Part shown: positions 52,208-61,400 of the stretch, in pieces | How positions within the stretch are numbered: position 1 is the stretch's first letter | Layout of the letters: the number at the start of each line of letters is the position of its first letter | NCBI GenBank assembly: GCA_018402455.1 | Contig: JAGYIG010000006.1 | Location: 1 to 64,000, forward strand | Source of the DNA: Opitutaceae bacterium | GTDB taxonomy: Bacteria; Verrucomicrobiota; Verrucomicrobiia; Opitutales; Opitutaceae | Direction of reading: 5' to 3' | Length of the DNA stretch: 64,000 bases | The notes under the pieces: generated by a model | The model's database searches: none | The model's input: only the letters and a program-made list of their open reading frames with translations | What the model was told of the DNA's origin: nothing | Made by a program: the position numbers and the translations under genes

Positions 52208-53905
52208 TCAGGCGGTTTTGGGCGGAGCGGAAGCGGCCGGCTGCGCTGCGGCTTTCTTTTTGGTCTTCGGCTTGGGCTTGGGTTTGGGCTTCGGCATGGG
52301 CTTTGCGGCGGCCCCCTTGTGGTGCTTCATCGCCGCCTTGATGAAGGCGGCAAACAGCGGGTGTGCCGCATTCGGCTTCGACTGGAACTCCGGGTGGAAC
52401 TGCACCGCGACAAACCACGGATGGTTCTTGATTTCCACGATCTCCACCAGGTTGCGACGCGGGTTGATGCCACTGATCACCATGCCGCCCTTCTGCATCT
52501 TGGCGACGTAGGCGTTGTTGACTTCAAACCGGTGGCGGTGGCGCTCGCGGATGTTTTCGACCCCGTAGGCGCGCCGGGCTTTGGTGCCGGGTTGAAGGGC
52601 GCACTCATAACTGCCGACCCGCATGGTGGCCCCCTTGTCGATGATCTTTTTCTGCTCCTCCATCATGGTGATGACGGGCTCCTTGGCCTGGGGGTCAAAC
52701 TCCAGGGAGTTGGCCCCCTTCAACTTCAGCACGTTGCGGCAAAACTCAATCACCGCGATCTGCAGTCCCAGACAAAGGCCGTAATAAGGCACGCCGTTTT
52801 CCCGGGCGAAGCGCGCGGCGGCAATCTTGCCCTCCGTGCCGCGATCACCAAAACCGCCCGGCACAAGAATACCGTCCAGCCCCTGAAGCAGGTCGAGTCC
52901 GTGACGAGCCTCCAGTTCCTCCGCATCGATGCGGCGAAAATTGACCCGGCAATTGTTGGCAATCCCGGCATGGGTCACCGATTCGTAGACGGATTTGTAG
53001 GCATCCTGCAGTTCAATGTATTTGCCCACCACGCCAATGGTGACCTCGTGCCGGGGATTTTCGATGCGTTTGACGATGTTGTTCCAGAGGTTGTTCTCCG
53101 GCATCGGGCGCTTCAGGCCAAAGAGGTCCACCACCAATTCGTCCAAACCTTCGTTCTGCAGCGCGAGGGGCAGTTTGTAGATCGAGTCCACGTCGCGACA
53201 CTCCACCACCGCCTTCACCGGCACGTTGCAGAACATCGAAATCTTATCGCGCATGCCGTGGTCCATCGGATGCTCGCAACGGCATACCACGATATGAGGC
53301 TGAATCCCGATCTCGCGCAGCTTCGCCACCGATTGCTGAGTGGGCTTGGTCTTGAGCTCACCCGCCGCCCCCAGATAGGGCACGAGGGTCACGTGGATGA
53401 AGAGACAATCGCGGGGCCCCACCTCGAGCGCAAACTGCCGCATGGCCTCGAGAAACGGTAGGCCTTCAATATCTCCCGTGGTGCCGCCGATTTCCGTGAT
53501 CAACACATCAACATCCTTCGCGCCTTGGTAGATGCGTTCCTTGATCTCATTGGTCACATGCGGAATGACCTGCACCGTCTTGCCGAGATAAACACCACGG
53601 CGTTCGTTTTGAATCACACTCTCGTAAATCTGACCGGAGGACAGGCTGTTGAGCCGGGAGAGTTTGCCGCTGGTGAAGCGTTCATAGTGCCCGAGGTCCA
53701 GATCGGTTTCCGCCCCGTCTTCGAGCACGTAAACCTCCCCGTGCTGGAACGGGCTCATCGTGCCCGGATCGACGTTGAGGTAGGGGTCAAATTTCTGGAT
53801 GCGAACCTTCAGACCACGCACCTCCAGCAACGCGCCCAGCGCCGCCGCCGTCAGCCCCTTGCCCAAGGAAGAAACCACCCCACCAGTCACGAAAATATAT
53901 TTCAT
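52208..53905 (-). CDS. pyrG: CTP synthase PyrG with a Lys/Pro-rich C-terminal tail
   Basis: It aminates UTP to CTP with ATP and glutamine. 565 residues from ATG 53903-53905. The synthetase domain starts with [17 protein letters not shown] (P-loop). The class I glutaminase domain contains [16 protein letters not shown] (Cys nucleophile) and [10 protein letters not shown] (His/Glu). Beyond residue 530 a low-complexity tail ([10 protein letters not shown], then TKKKAAA) is not part of the family and is encoded by a short hexanucleotide repeat. First gene of pyrG-kdsA-KAS III fusion. Confidence 0.94.
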   Translation of the reverse strand: MKYIFVTGGVVSSLGKGLTAAALGALLEVRGLKVRIQKFDPYLNVDPGTMSPFQHGEVYVLEDGAETDLDLGHYERFTSGKLSRLNSLSSGQIYESVIQNERRGVYLGKTVQVIPHVTNEIKERIYQGAKDVDVLITEIGGTTGDIEGLPFLEAMRQFALEVGPRDCLFIHVTLVPYLGAAGELKTKPTQQSVAKLREIGIQPHIVVCRCEHPMDHGMRDKISMFCNVPVKAVVECRDVDSIYKLPLALQNEGLDELVVDLFGLKRPMPENNLWNNIVKRIENPRHEVTIGVVGKYIELQDAYKSVYESVTHAGIANNCRVNFRRIDAEELEARHGLDLLQGLDGILVPGGFGDRGTEGKIAAARFARENGVPYYGLCLGLQIAVIEFCRNVLKLKGANSLEFDPQAKEPVITMMEEQKKIIDKGATMRVGSYECALQPGTKARRAYGVENIRERHRHRFEVNNAYVAKMQKGGMVISGINPRRNLVEIVEIKNHPWFVAVQFHPEFQSKPNAAHPLFAAFIKAAMKHHKGAAAKPMPKPKPKPKPKTKKKAAAQPAASAPPKTA

Positions 53906-53975
53906 CGTCACCGGTTATTGAGTGCCCACGAACTGAGACAAGAAAAAGCTCCCACTCCCCCCGAGGAACCAAGCT

Positions 53976-54185
53976 TCAAATGTAGCCCAATACCCACCAG
54001 ATCGCCCCCACCACCAGCGCGACCCCGGCCAGGGCCAGCAGAACCTGCAGGGTGAGTTTCAGGATCTTGCCCACCACCCACAATCCCGCCAGCGCAAGGA
54101 TGATGCCACAGCTGGCGACGAGCCAACGGGGATACGCCTCCAACTGGAGCAGAAGGGCTTTGAGGTGGGTGCTGAGTTCCTCCAT
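53976..54185 (-). CDS. Small membrane protein with two hydrophobic helices
   Basis: A 69-residue product starting at the ATG 54183-54185, preceded by GGAAGG. The track start at 54242 would overlap the promoter space of the divergent gene. Two hydrophobic segments (YPRWLVASCGIILALAGLWVVG and TLQVLLALAGVALVVGAIWWVLG) leave an amphipathic N-terminus. No family recognised. It lies 70 nt upstream of pyrG on the same strand. Confidence 0.5.
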   Translation of the reverse strand: MEELSTHLKALLLQLEAYPRWLVASCGIILALAGLWVVGKILKLTLQVLLALAGVALVVGAIWWVLGYI

Positions 54186-54259
54186 CGCCTTCCACCAAAA
54201 CGCCTTTGCCCGCGCCGCCAAGCCATTCCCGCTTGCCTCCACCAGATCCCCTGCCCCCC

Positions 54260-54655
54260 ATGGACCCTATCGTGCAATCCAAACCACAAGTCCTCACTTG
54301 GCTCACCTGCGATGGTGTGCACATCGACCCCGCCACCGGCAAACACACCATCCTGGGCGTGTTTTCCAACATCCGGGGCCGAAACTTCCCCCTCACCCAC
54401 CCGTTCATGGTCTGGTTTCTGACCCTGTGCGATGTGCCCAAAGGCGAACATACCATCAGAATCTCCATGGGAGTCGATCCCACCAACCTGAAACCCCTCA
54501 TCGAACGGGCCTTTCAATCTCAGGGCCCGCTGCAGCGGATCAACCTCATCAACGAGGTGCGCAACCTGAGTTTCCCCACCCCCGGCGACTACGGCATCAT
54601 GATCGAAATCGACGATGAGCCGCTGCTCGCCACCAATCTGCAGGTCTCTCAGTAG
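54260..54655 (+). CDS. DUF6941-like protein of unknown function
   Basis: A 131-residue protein from ATG 54260. It starts with VQSKPQVLTWLTCDGVHIDPATGKHTILGVF and ends with FPTPGDYGIMIEIDDEPLLATNLQV, an immunoglobulin-like beta fold judged from strand periodicity, as in small cytoplasmic proteins described as DUF6941 (related to a beta-sandwich of phage origin). No catalytic residues. It precedes the adenosine-kinase-like gene by 28 nt on the same strand. Confidence 0.6.
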   Translation: MDPIVQSKPQVLTWLTCDGVHIDPATGKHTILGVFSNIRGRNFPLTHPFMVWFLTLCDVPKGEHTIRISMGVDPTNLKPLIERAFQSQGPLQRINLINEVRNLSFPTPGDYGIMIEIDDEPLLATNLQVSQ

Positions 54656-54683
54656 CCTCCTGACAACCCCTCCAACCCATTCT

Positions 54684-55685
54684 ATGTCTGATTCAAAATT
54701 CGATCTCATCGGCGTCGGCTCTCCCATCATGGATCTGCTCGCCACCGTCCCCTTCGACTTCCTGCAAGCTCACGTCGCCGGCGAACAAGGCGGCATGGTC
54801 CTCGTAAATGATGCCGAGATGTCCGCCATCCTGGCCCACCTAGCCGACGCCCCCAACACGTCCACCGGCGGTTCCGCCGCCAATGCCACCCTCAACGCCG
54901 CCCGCCTCGGACTAAAAACCACCTACCTCGGCAAACTGGGCAACTGCCCCATCGCCGACACCTACCGCCAGCGCTTCGCCGCGCTCGGCATCGACACCTC
55001 CCGGTTTAAAACCGGCAACGTGCCCAACGCCCGCTCCCTCATCCTCACCACGCCCGATGCCGACCGCACCATGCGCACCGACCTCGGCGCCGCCATGACG
55101 CTGTCGCCCGACGAGATCACCCCCGCCGATTTCGCGGGCTGCCGCCACACCCATATGGAAGGCTACCTCGTATTCAATGAGGCCCTCGCCGACGCCGTCC
55201 TCGCCTCCGCCCGCGCCGCGGGTTGCACCGTTTCCGTCGATCTCGCCTCGTTTGAGGTCATCAACGCCACCCGACCCTGGATCTTCAAACAACTCGCCTC
55301 CGGTATCGACATCGTCTTCGCCAACGAGGACGAAATCCGCGCCCTTTTCGAGGATTCAGACTCCCCTTACGAGGTGCTCGCCAAACGGCTCGCCAGCCAT
55401 GGGGTGATCGCCGCCGTCAAGGTCGGCAAGGACGGCGCTTGGATCGCCCAAGGTGAAGAACTGCACCGCATTGACCCGGTTGTGGTCGACGCCGTCGTCG
55501 ACACCAACGGCGCTGGCGATTCGTGGGCGGCCGGCTTCCTCGCCTCCTACCTCCGCGGCAAATCCCTGCTCGAAAGCGGTCGGATCGCCTCCCACGTCGG
55601 AGCCGAAACCGTGCAACACCTCGGACCCATCATCCCCGACGAGCGCTTCGCCCACCTCAAGACCCGCTTGGCCACCCTCGGGTGA
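54684..55685 (+). CDS. PfkB-family carbohydrate/adenosine kinase
   Basis: A 333-residue ribokinase-fold kinase from ATG 54684. PfkB motifs are GGSAANATLNAARLGLKTTYLGKLG near residues 61-82 (signature 1) and VVDTNGAGDSWAAGFLASYLRG near 273-293 (signature 2, with the catalytic Asp in GAGD). Its N-terminal IGVGSPIMDLLATV and length match the adenosine/inosine-guanosine kinase branch (AdoK-like), but sugar kinases cannot be excluded. Confidence 0.85.
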   Translation: MSDSKFDLIGVGSPIMDLLATVPFDFLQAHVAGEQGGMVLVNDAEMSAILAHLADAPNTSTGGSAANATLNAARLGLKTTYLGKLGNCPIADTYRQRFAALGIDTSRFKTGNVPNARSLILTTPDADRTMRTDLGAAMTLSPDEITPADFAGCRHTHMEGYLVFNEALADAVLASARAAGCTVSVDLASFEVINATRPWIFKQLASGIDIVFANEDEIRALFEDSDSPYEVLAKRLASHGVIAAVKVGKDGAWIAQGEELHRIDPVVVDAVVDTNGAGDSWAAGFLASYLRGKSLLESGRIASHVGAETVQHLGPIIPDERFAHLKTRLATLG

Positions 55686-55806
55686 TCAGGCGGTTCCCCC
55701 GCCAGTCGAACCGACCATGACTTTTGGCCCGGCCTGACCGGGTCGATGGTCACAGAAATGCAGATTGGCTTCGCCGGGAGCGTCCGGAACCCCCTAGACA
55801 TCGGGC

Positions 55807-56913
55807 ATGCTCACGATCAGCTCGGTTTCCAAATCCTACGGCAGCCTTGTCGCGCTCAGCGACGTCTCGCTCGAAATCGGTCCCGGCGAGTTTCTGGGCC
55901 TGCTCGGCCCCAACGGCGCAGGTAAGTCCACCCTCATGTCGTTGGTTTCCGGGCTCAAAACCCCCGATGCCGGCACGATCACCCTCAACGGCACGTCCGC
56001 CATCAGCGGCAATTCCCAAGCCCGACATGAACTCGGATTGGTCCCCCAAAACATCGCGCTTTACGATGATCTGACGGCAGAGGAAAACCTCCAGGCCTTT
56101 GGTGAACTCTTCGGGCTCAACCGCAAACTCCTGCGGGAACGCATCGCCGAGGGGCTGACCGCCGTGGGCCTGATCGACCGCCGACGGGATCGGGTCAAAG
56201 GATTTTCCGGCGGCATGAAGCGCCGCCTCAACATCATCGCGGCCCTCCTGCACCGCCCCAAAGTGCTCCTGTGCGACGAACCGACTGTCGGCGTCGACCC
56301 CCAGTCCCGCAATGCCATCTTTGAACTGCTCGAAGACCTGAACCGCCAGGGCCTGACTGTCGTCTATTCGACCCACTACATGGAGGAGGCCACTCGCTTG
56401 TGCTCCCGCATCGCCATCATTGACCACGGCAAAATTCTTGACCAAGGCACCCTGCCCCAACTGCTGGCAAAACTGCCGTCCGCCGAGCAGGTTCGCCTCG
56501 TGGCCTCCGCCGCCGTCGAGGCCGCCCCCCCCTCCCTTGCCCCTCTCGGAACCCTCACCCCCCACGAGGGAGGCCACTCCCTCCTCATCGCTCCCGACAC
56601 CCGCCTCTCCACCGTCTTCCAAGTGCTGGAACAGCACGAGGTGCCCTCCGCGGACTGCACCCTCACCCGCCCCGGCCTCGAAGAGGTCTTCCTCCACCTC
56701 ACCGGCAAAGCCTTCGCGAATAACCCCTCCCCCTCCATCTCACCGCCTCCGCCACCGCCCCAGCCCTCAACCCGCCCCCAAGCCGTTTGTCATCTCCTAG
56801 ATGACAAACCTGCGGGGCCGCCACCGTTCGCTTCGCTCCTGCTCCCATGTCCACCGCATTCTCTCTGCTCCGCAAAGCCCCCCGCTTGTTCCCGCGCAAC
56901 AAGGTCGCGTTAG
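55807..56913 (+). CDS. ABC transporter ATP-binding protein, with a repeat-derived C-terminal extension
   Basis: A 368-residue ATPase. Walker A is GPNGAGKST at residues 34-42, the Q-loop is LVPQNIALYDDL, the signature FSGGMKRRLN near 139, Walker B VLLCDEPTVGVDP near 160 and the switch His in STHYMEEA near 190. ATPases of ABC-2 drug and polysaccharide exporters end soon after LEEVFLHLTGKAF (residue 305). Here about 50 extra residues of low-complexity sequence follow because the gene reads into a 201-bp tandem duplication. Partner permease: the gene at 57048. Confidence 0.9.
   Translation: MLTISSVSKSYGSLVALSDVSLEIGPGEFLGLLGPNGAGKSTLMSLVSGLKTPDAGTITLNGTSAISGNSQARHELGLVPQNIALYDDLTAEENLQAFGELFGLNRKLLRERIAEGLTAVGLIDRRRDRVKGFSGGMKRRLNIIAALLHRPKVLLCDEPTVGVDPQSRNAIFELLEDLNRQGLTVVYSTHYMEEATRLCSRIAIIDHGKILDQGTLPQLLAKLPSAEQVRLVASAAVEAAPPSLAPLGTLTPHEGGHSLLIAPDTRLSTVFQVLEQHEVPSADCTLTRPGLEEVFLHLTGKAFANNPSPSISPPPPPPQPSTRPQAVCHLLDDKPAGPPPFASLLLPCPPHSLCSAKPPACSRATRSR
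56785..56809. repeat. Perfect 11-bp stem-loop, copy 1
   Basis: GTTTGTCATCT pairs with AGATGACAAAC around a 3-nt CCT loop; the same hairpin is at 56986-57010 in the second duplicate. No U tract follows, so it is an intercistronic hairpin and not a classical terminator. In the ATPase reading frame it is translated in copy 1. Confidence 0.75.
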
Positions 56914-56985
56914 GCCCGACCTTCCTCGGGCTCCCCCGCCTCCATCTCACCGCCACAGCCACCGTCCTCAACCCGCCCCCAAGCC

Positions 56986-57010
56986 GTTTGTCATCTCCTA
57001 GATGACAAAC
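56986..57010. repeat. Perfect 11-bp stem-loop, copy 2
   Basis: Identical to copy 1 (GTTTGTCATCT-CCT-AGATGACAAAC), 38 nt upstream of the permease start. The stem and loop are identical in both copies while flanks have diverged, which suggests selection on the hairpin. Confidence 0.7.
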
Positions 57011-57047
57011 CTGCTGGGCCGCCACCGTTCGCTTCGTTTCTGCTCCC

Positions 57048-58400
57048 ATGTTCACCGTATTCTCTCTGCTCCGCAAAGACCTCCGCTTGTTCCTGCGCAA
57101 CAAGGTCGCTTTTGGCCTGACCTTCCTCGTGCCGCTGGTGCTGGTCTACATTTTTGGTCAGGTCTTCGGCGTGAATCGCTCCGACTCCGGCCCCACCGGT
57201 ATCCCCATTGCCGTGGTCAACGAATCCGATGCCGCGGTCGCGACCGCCATCATTGAGGCCATGGGGCAGGAATCCGCCTTCCGCGTGGTGTCCACGTGGC
57301 GGGATCCCAACGGCGTGGAACAGCCGCTGACCGCCGATTGGGCCCGCCAACTCATCCGCGACAATCGCCTTCGCTTCGGGCTGGTATTTCCGTCCGATAC
57401 CGTGAGCGCGGAACGTTTCGGGCTGCGGCTGATTTTTCTAAACAATCCCCGTAATGCGATCGAGACCCAGACCGTGACCGGACTGCTGCAGAAAGTGATT
57501 TTCACGGCGGCGCCGCAGGCCTTGATGACCAGCCTGCGCCAACAAGCTGAGAGCTTCATTGGCACCGCGGAGACCACCGCCTTCTACGACGATATCGCTC
57601 GATCAATCTCCAATGCCTTCGGCGTGAACTATGCCGAGGTGCGGGCGGACATGGAGGCGGGCGTGATGAATTTCGGGGGCTCTGATGCCTCCGCCACCGC
57701 CGACGGCGATGCCACGACCGAGGAGGAGACGAGCTCCTTCATCGAACAGATCGTCGCCATCGAAAATGAACAACTCGCGGGGGCCGAGGTGAAGAGTCCG
57801 GGCGCGACCCGGGTGGTTGGCGGTTGGGCGATCATGTTCCTGCTCTTTTCCGTGAGCGGCGCTTCCACCGCCCTTTTCGAGGAGAAACAAGCCGGGATCT
57901 TCCACCGTCTGCTCGCCTCACCCGTCCGCCGGTCCCACATCCTGTGGAGCAAATACCTTTTCAATATGTTGCTGGGTTTGGTGCAGTTGACGGTGCTGTT
58001 CCTCGCTGGGCAGGTGATGTTTGGGATCGAGGTGATCCCCCATTTGCCGTCCCTGCTGGTGGTGGCACTCTGCGCCTCCATCGCGTGCACGGCATTTGGC
58101 ATGCTGCTCTCGGCCATCGCGCCCAACCCGGCGGCGGCGAACGGTTTGGCGACCTTCCTGATTCTGACCATGAGCGCGATCGGCGGCGCTTGGTTCCCCG
58201 TCAGCTTCATGCCGGAGTTCATCCAATCTCTCAGCAAACTCACGCTGGTGTATTGGTCCATGGAAGGGTTTCTGGCCGTGCTCTGGGCCCAAAAGTCCGC
58301 CTTCGAAATTCTGCCCCTCCTGGGGGTCCTGCTGGGTATGGCTGCGGTGGTCAACGTCATCAGCATCTGGCGCTTCAACCGCGGCGACCTCTTCGATTGA
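57048..58400 (+). CDS. ABC-2 type transporter permease
   Basis: A 450-residue permease. One N-terminal helix (residues 25-45, LTFLVPLVLVYIFGQVFGV) precedes a large extracytoplasmic region (50-235). Five C-terminal helices follow from 240 (VVGGWAIMFLLFSVSGAS, NMLLGLVQLTVLFLAG, LLVVALCASIACTAFGMLLSA, FLILTMSAIGGAWFPVSFMPE, ILPLLGVLLGMAAVV). This is the YhgE/ABC-2 pattern of drug, lipid or polysaccharide exporters. RKDLRLFLRNKVAFGLTF at the start is typical of the family. Its partner ATPase lies just upstream. Confidence 0.88.
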   Translation: MFTVFSLLRKDLRLFLRNKVAFGLTFLVPLVLVYIFGQVFGVNRSDSGPTGIPIAVVNESDAAVATAIIEAMGQESAFRVVSTWRDPNGVEQPLTADWARQLIRDNRLRFGLVFPSDTVSAERFGLRLIFLNNPRNAIETQTVTGLLQKVIFTAAPQALMTSLRQQAESFIGTAETTAFYDDIARSISNAFGVNYAEVRADMEAGVMNFGGSDASATADGDATTEEETSSFIEQIVAIENEQLAGAEVKSPGATRVVGGWAIMFLLFSVSGASTALFEEKQAGIFHRLLASPVRRSHILWSKYLFNMLLGLVQLTVLFLAGQVMFGIEVIPHLPSLLVVALCASIACTAFGMLLSAIAPNPAAANGLATFLILTMSAIGGAWFPVSFMPEFIQSLSKLTLVYWSMEGFLAVLWAQKSAFEILPLLGVLLGMAAVVNVISIWRFNRGDLFD

Positions 58401-58436
58401 ACGTCTAGTGCGGATGGGGTTGGCCGGACCTGGTCT

Positions 58437-61400
58437 TTGATACAGGCCTCGGGTTTGCCCGTGAAACCCCTGTTTTTGAAAACCCGCTTAGTGGGGGCGG
58501 TAGTGGTTGGTCTGGCTGCCACAACCGCTTCCGCCCAAATGCGACCCTTCGGGTTGCCGTGGAATGATGATGCCCCTTCGGTCACCGATTTTTCGGCGCT
58601 CAACTCTCCGATCGCCACCGACTCACCGCGACTGACGGTGAATGCCGAGGGCCAACTGGGGTTGGCGGGCGCCCGTCAGCGCATGATCGGGGTCAACTTC
58701 ACGGGGGAATCCGCGTTCCCCCAAGCCGCCGATGCCGCCGCTATCGCGGGTCGGCTGGCCAAATTTGGTTTCAACACCGTGCGTTTCCACCACCTCGAGG
58801 CACCGTGGGCCGCGCCGAACGTGCTGGTCGACTACACGGGCGATACTTCCCGCAATCTGAGCGCGTTCCACCTCGATCGGCTCCATCGTTTCATCGCCGA
58901 ATTGGCCGACGAGGGGATCTACACCAATATGAACCTGCTGGTCTCCCGGCAGTTCTACCCCAATGACGGGTTTCCCGCCGCCGTTGCTGACCTTGAGTGG
59001 AAGTCGCAGCAGGCGCTGAGCTTTTTCAACGACCACATGGTCACCCTGCAAAAGGAATACGCGCAGCAGTTGCTCGCCGCGCCCAATCCCTACCGCGGTC
59101 ACCTCCCCCTCGCGGCCGATCCGGCCCTCGGTTTTGTCGAAATCCTCAACGAATACGGGTTTCTGCAGGCCTGGCATGACGGGGTGCTCGATACGTTGCC
59201 GGCGGCTTTCGCCGATGGCCTCGTCGCACACTGGAATGCCTGGCTGGCGCTCCGCTACGCCAACACCGCCGCCGTGCTGCAGGGATGGGAGGCCATTGAC
59301 GAGCCGCCGGGACCCCCGCTCTTGAACAACCCCAACTTTGCCGCCGGGGCGACCGGCTGGAATTTGGAGCGCCACGATACGGCGGTCGCCACCGCGATCT
59401 CCACCAACACCTTCACCGGTAGTGCTCCCGCCCTGCGGATCGCGGTCACCACCGCCGGATCGGCCACTTGGCACGTGCAGTTGAACCAAGCCGGCCAGAC
59501 CCTTACCGCGGGCCAGATCTACACGGCCAGCTACTGGGCGCGTTCGGCCGACGGCCTGCCCCTTACCGGAATGATTGGTCGCGCGTCCGGCGACTTTGCC
59601 GGCTTGTTCAGCGTGGGCAGTGCCACCCTCGACAACACGTGGCGGGAGTTCTCCACCACCTTCGTGGCCAGCGCCGACGAGCCGGCGGTCCGCTTCAACT
59701 TCAACGGCTTTGGCAACCAGACCGGCACCCTTGAAATCGCCGCCGTGGCCTTCGCCACCGGCGGCCAGGCGGGCACCCTGCCCGCGGGCGTTTCGTTGGA
59801 ATTGCGCAACATCCCCATCACGCTCAAAAACGGCGGTTCCGCCACCGCCGCCCAGCGGCGGGACTGGTTCCGCTACCTGATCGCCAGCGAGCAAGTCTAC
59901 TGGGATACGATGTATTCATATATCAAGGACGACCTGGGTTATCCGGGCATCGTTTTCGGGACCATTGTCGCCAACAGCCCCGCCGGCGTGCAGGCCCGGC
60001 TGGATGCCGTGGACTCCCACTTCTACTGGGCGCATCCCATTTTCCCCAACGTCGAATGGGACCCGAACGATTGGTATCTGGGGGAGACGGATTCCGCCGT
60101 CAATTCCACCACCAGTCACGTCGGCGCCTTTGCCCGGCAGCGCGTCGCCGGCAAACCTTTCTTCAACACCGAATACCAGCACGTGGTGCCCAACAAATAC
60201 AGCGGCGAGGCTCCCTTGATCCCCGCGGCCTACGGGGCGTTTCAGGACTGGGACGGGTTTTGGTTTTTTGAGTATGGGGCCGGCGGCGACCAGTGGGACC
60301 GGGGTTACATGTCCAACTATTTCGGCATCGACACCGATCCGACCAAAATGGCCAACGTGCTGCTGGCCGCGGCCATGTTCCGGCGCGGCGATGTCGATCC
60401 GGCTCGCACCAGCGTCACGGTGGGCTTTGACCCCGACGCGCAACTTGCCGCCACCCTCAACGGACGGGCCTGGAGTGTGGGCGACGGCTCGCATCTGGGG
60501 CTCTCGACCCGCCACGCCTTCACCACCCGGGTCGCCCTCGATACCACCGCTCCCTTCACGTCGGTGCCGCCGGCCCCGACCGGTGATGTGCTGACCTCCG
60601 ACACCGGGCAACTGGTCTGGGACAATTCCCAGACCAACCGTGGGGTGGTCACGGTGGACACGCCTCGCACCAAGGCTGTTTTTGGTTTCGCGGAGAACCG
60701 CAGTTTTGATCTGGAGGGTTGGGTCTTCACTCCGGGTGACACCCGTTTGGACTGGCTCACCGCCGGAGTCACCAGTGTCGCGGGCGAGTCGCTGCAAAGC
60801 ACCGCGGGGATGCGGGCGTTGGTGATTGTCACCGGCGAACGGGCCAGCACCGGTTGGAATTGGCCCAATGCCGCCGAGAACAGCTTGGGCAACAATTGGG
60901 GAGGGGCGCCGACGCTGATCGAGGTGGTGCCCCTGACCCTGGAGATTCCTCATCCGGCGGCACGGGTGAACGCTTGGGCGTTGGACGAGACGGGCGCCCG
61001 CCTCTCGGCCCTGAGCGTCACGTCCACCCCCGCGGGCGCCCGCCTCGAACTCGGGCAAAACGGCGACACCTTGTGGTATGAAATCGCCGTCGCCGCCGAT
61101 CCCACCTTGACCGGTCCGGAGATCTCCCTGCATCCCGAGGATCGATTGCTGGCTCCGGGTGACAGCGGCACGATCGCGGTGACCGCCACCGGATCGCCCC
61201 CCCTGACCTATCAGTGGTTCCGCGACGGCGACCTCCTTCCGGCTGCGACGTCACCTCAGCTCACCCTGTCCCCGGCTTCGGCGGAAGACAGCGGGCGCTA
61301 TGAGGTCACCGTGGCCAATGCCCAAGGATCCGTCACCAGTCGCGCCTCCCTCATTCGCGTGGAAGCGAACCCCGCGGCCTTTGCGGGCCTGATCAACTTG

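Larger units (their letters stand above)
56732..57135 (+). repeat. 201-bp tandem duplication spanning the ATPase end and permease start
   Basis: Copy 1 (about 56732-56938) and copy 2 (about 56939-57135) align with a constant offset of 201 bp. Shared landmarks are CTCCATCTCACCGCC, CAACCCGCCCCCAAGCCG, the perfect 11-bp hairpin, GGGCCGCCACCGTTCGCTTCG and CATTCTCTCTGCTCCGCAAAG. Copy 2 holds the true permease start; copy 1 contains a decayed copy of it (ATG at 56847, stops after about 50 codons). Divergence is roughly 10 %, so the event is not recent. Confidence 0.8.

Noticed and set aside
56847-56999. Second small permease gene starting at ATG 56847
   Set aside because: It is the decayed first copy of the 201-bp duplication and stops after about 50 codons.
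58437-58463. TTG at 58437 as certain start of the large secreted protein
   Set aside because: TTG 58437 and GTG 58461 are both possible and neither has a clear ribosome binding site; kept as a stated ambiguity, not a claim.
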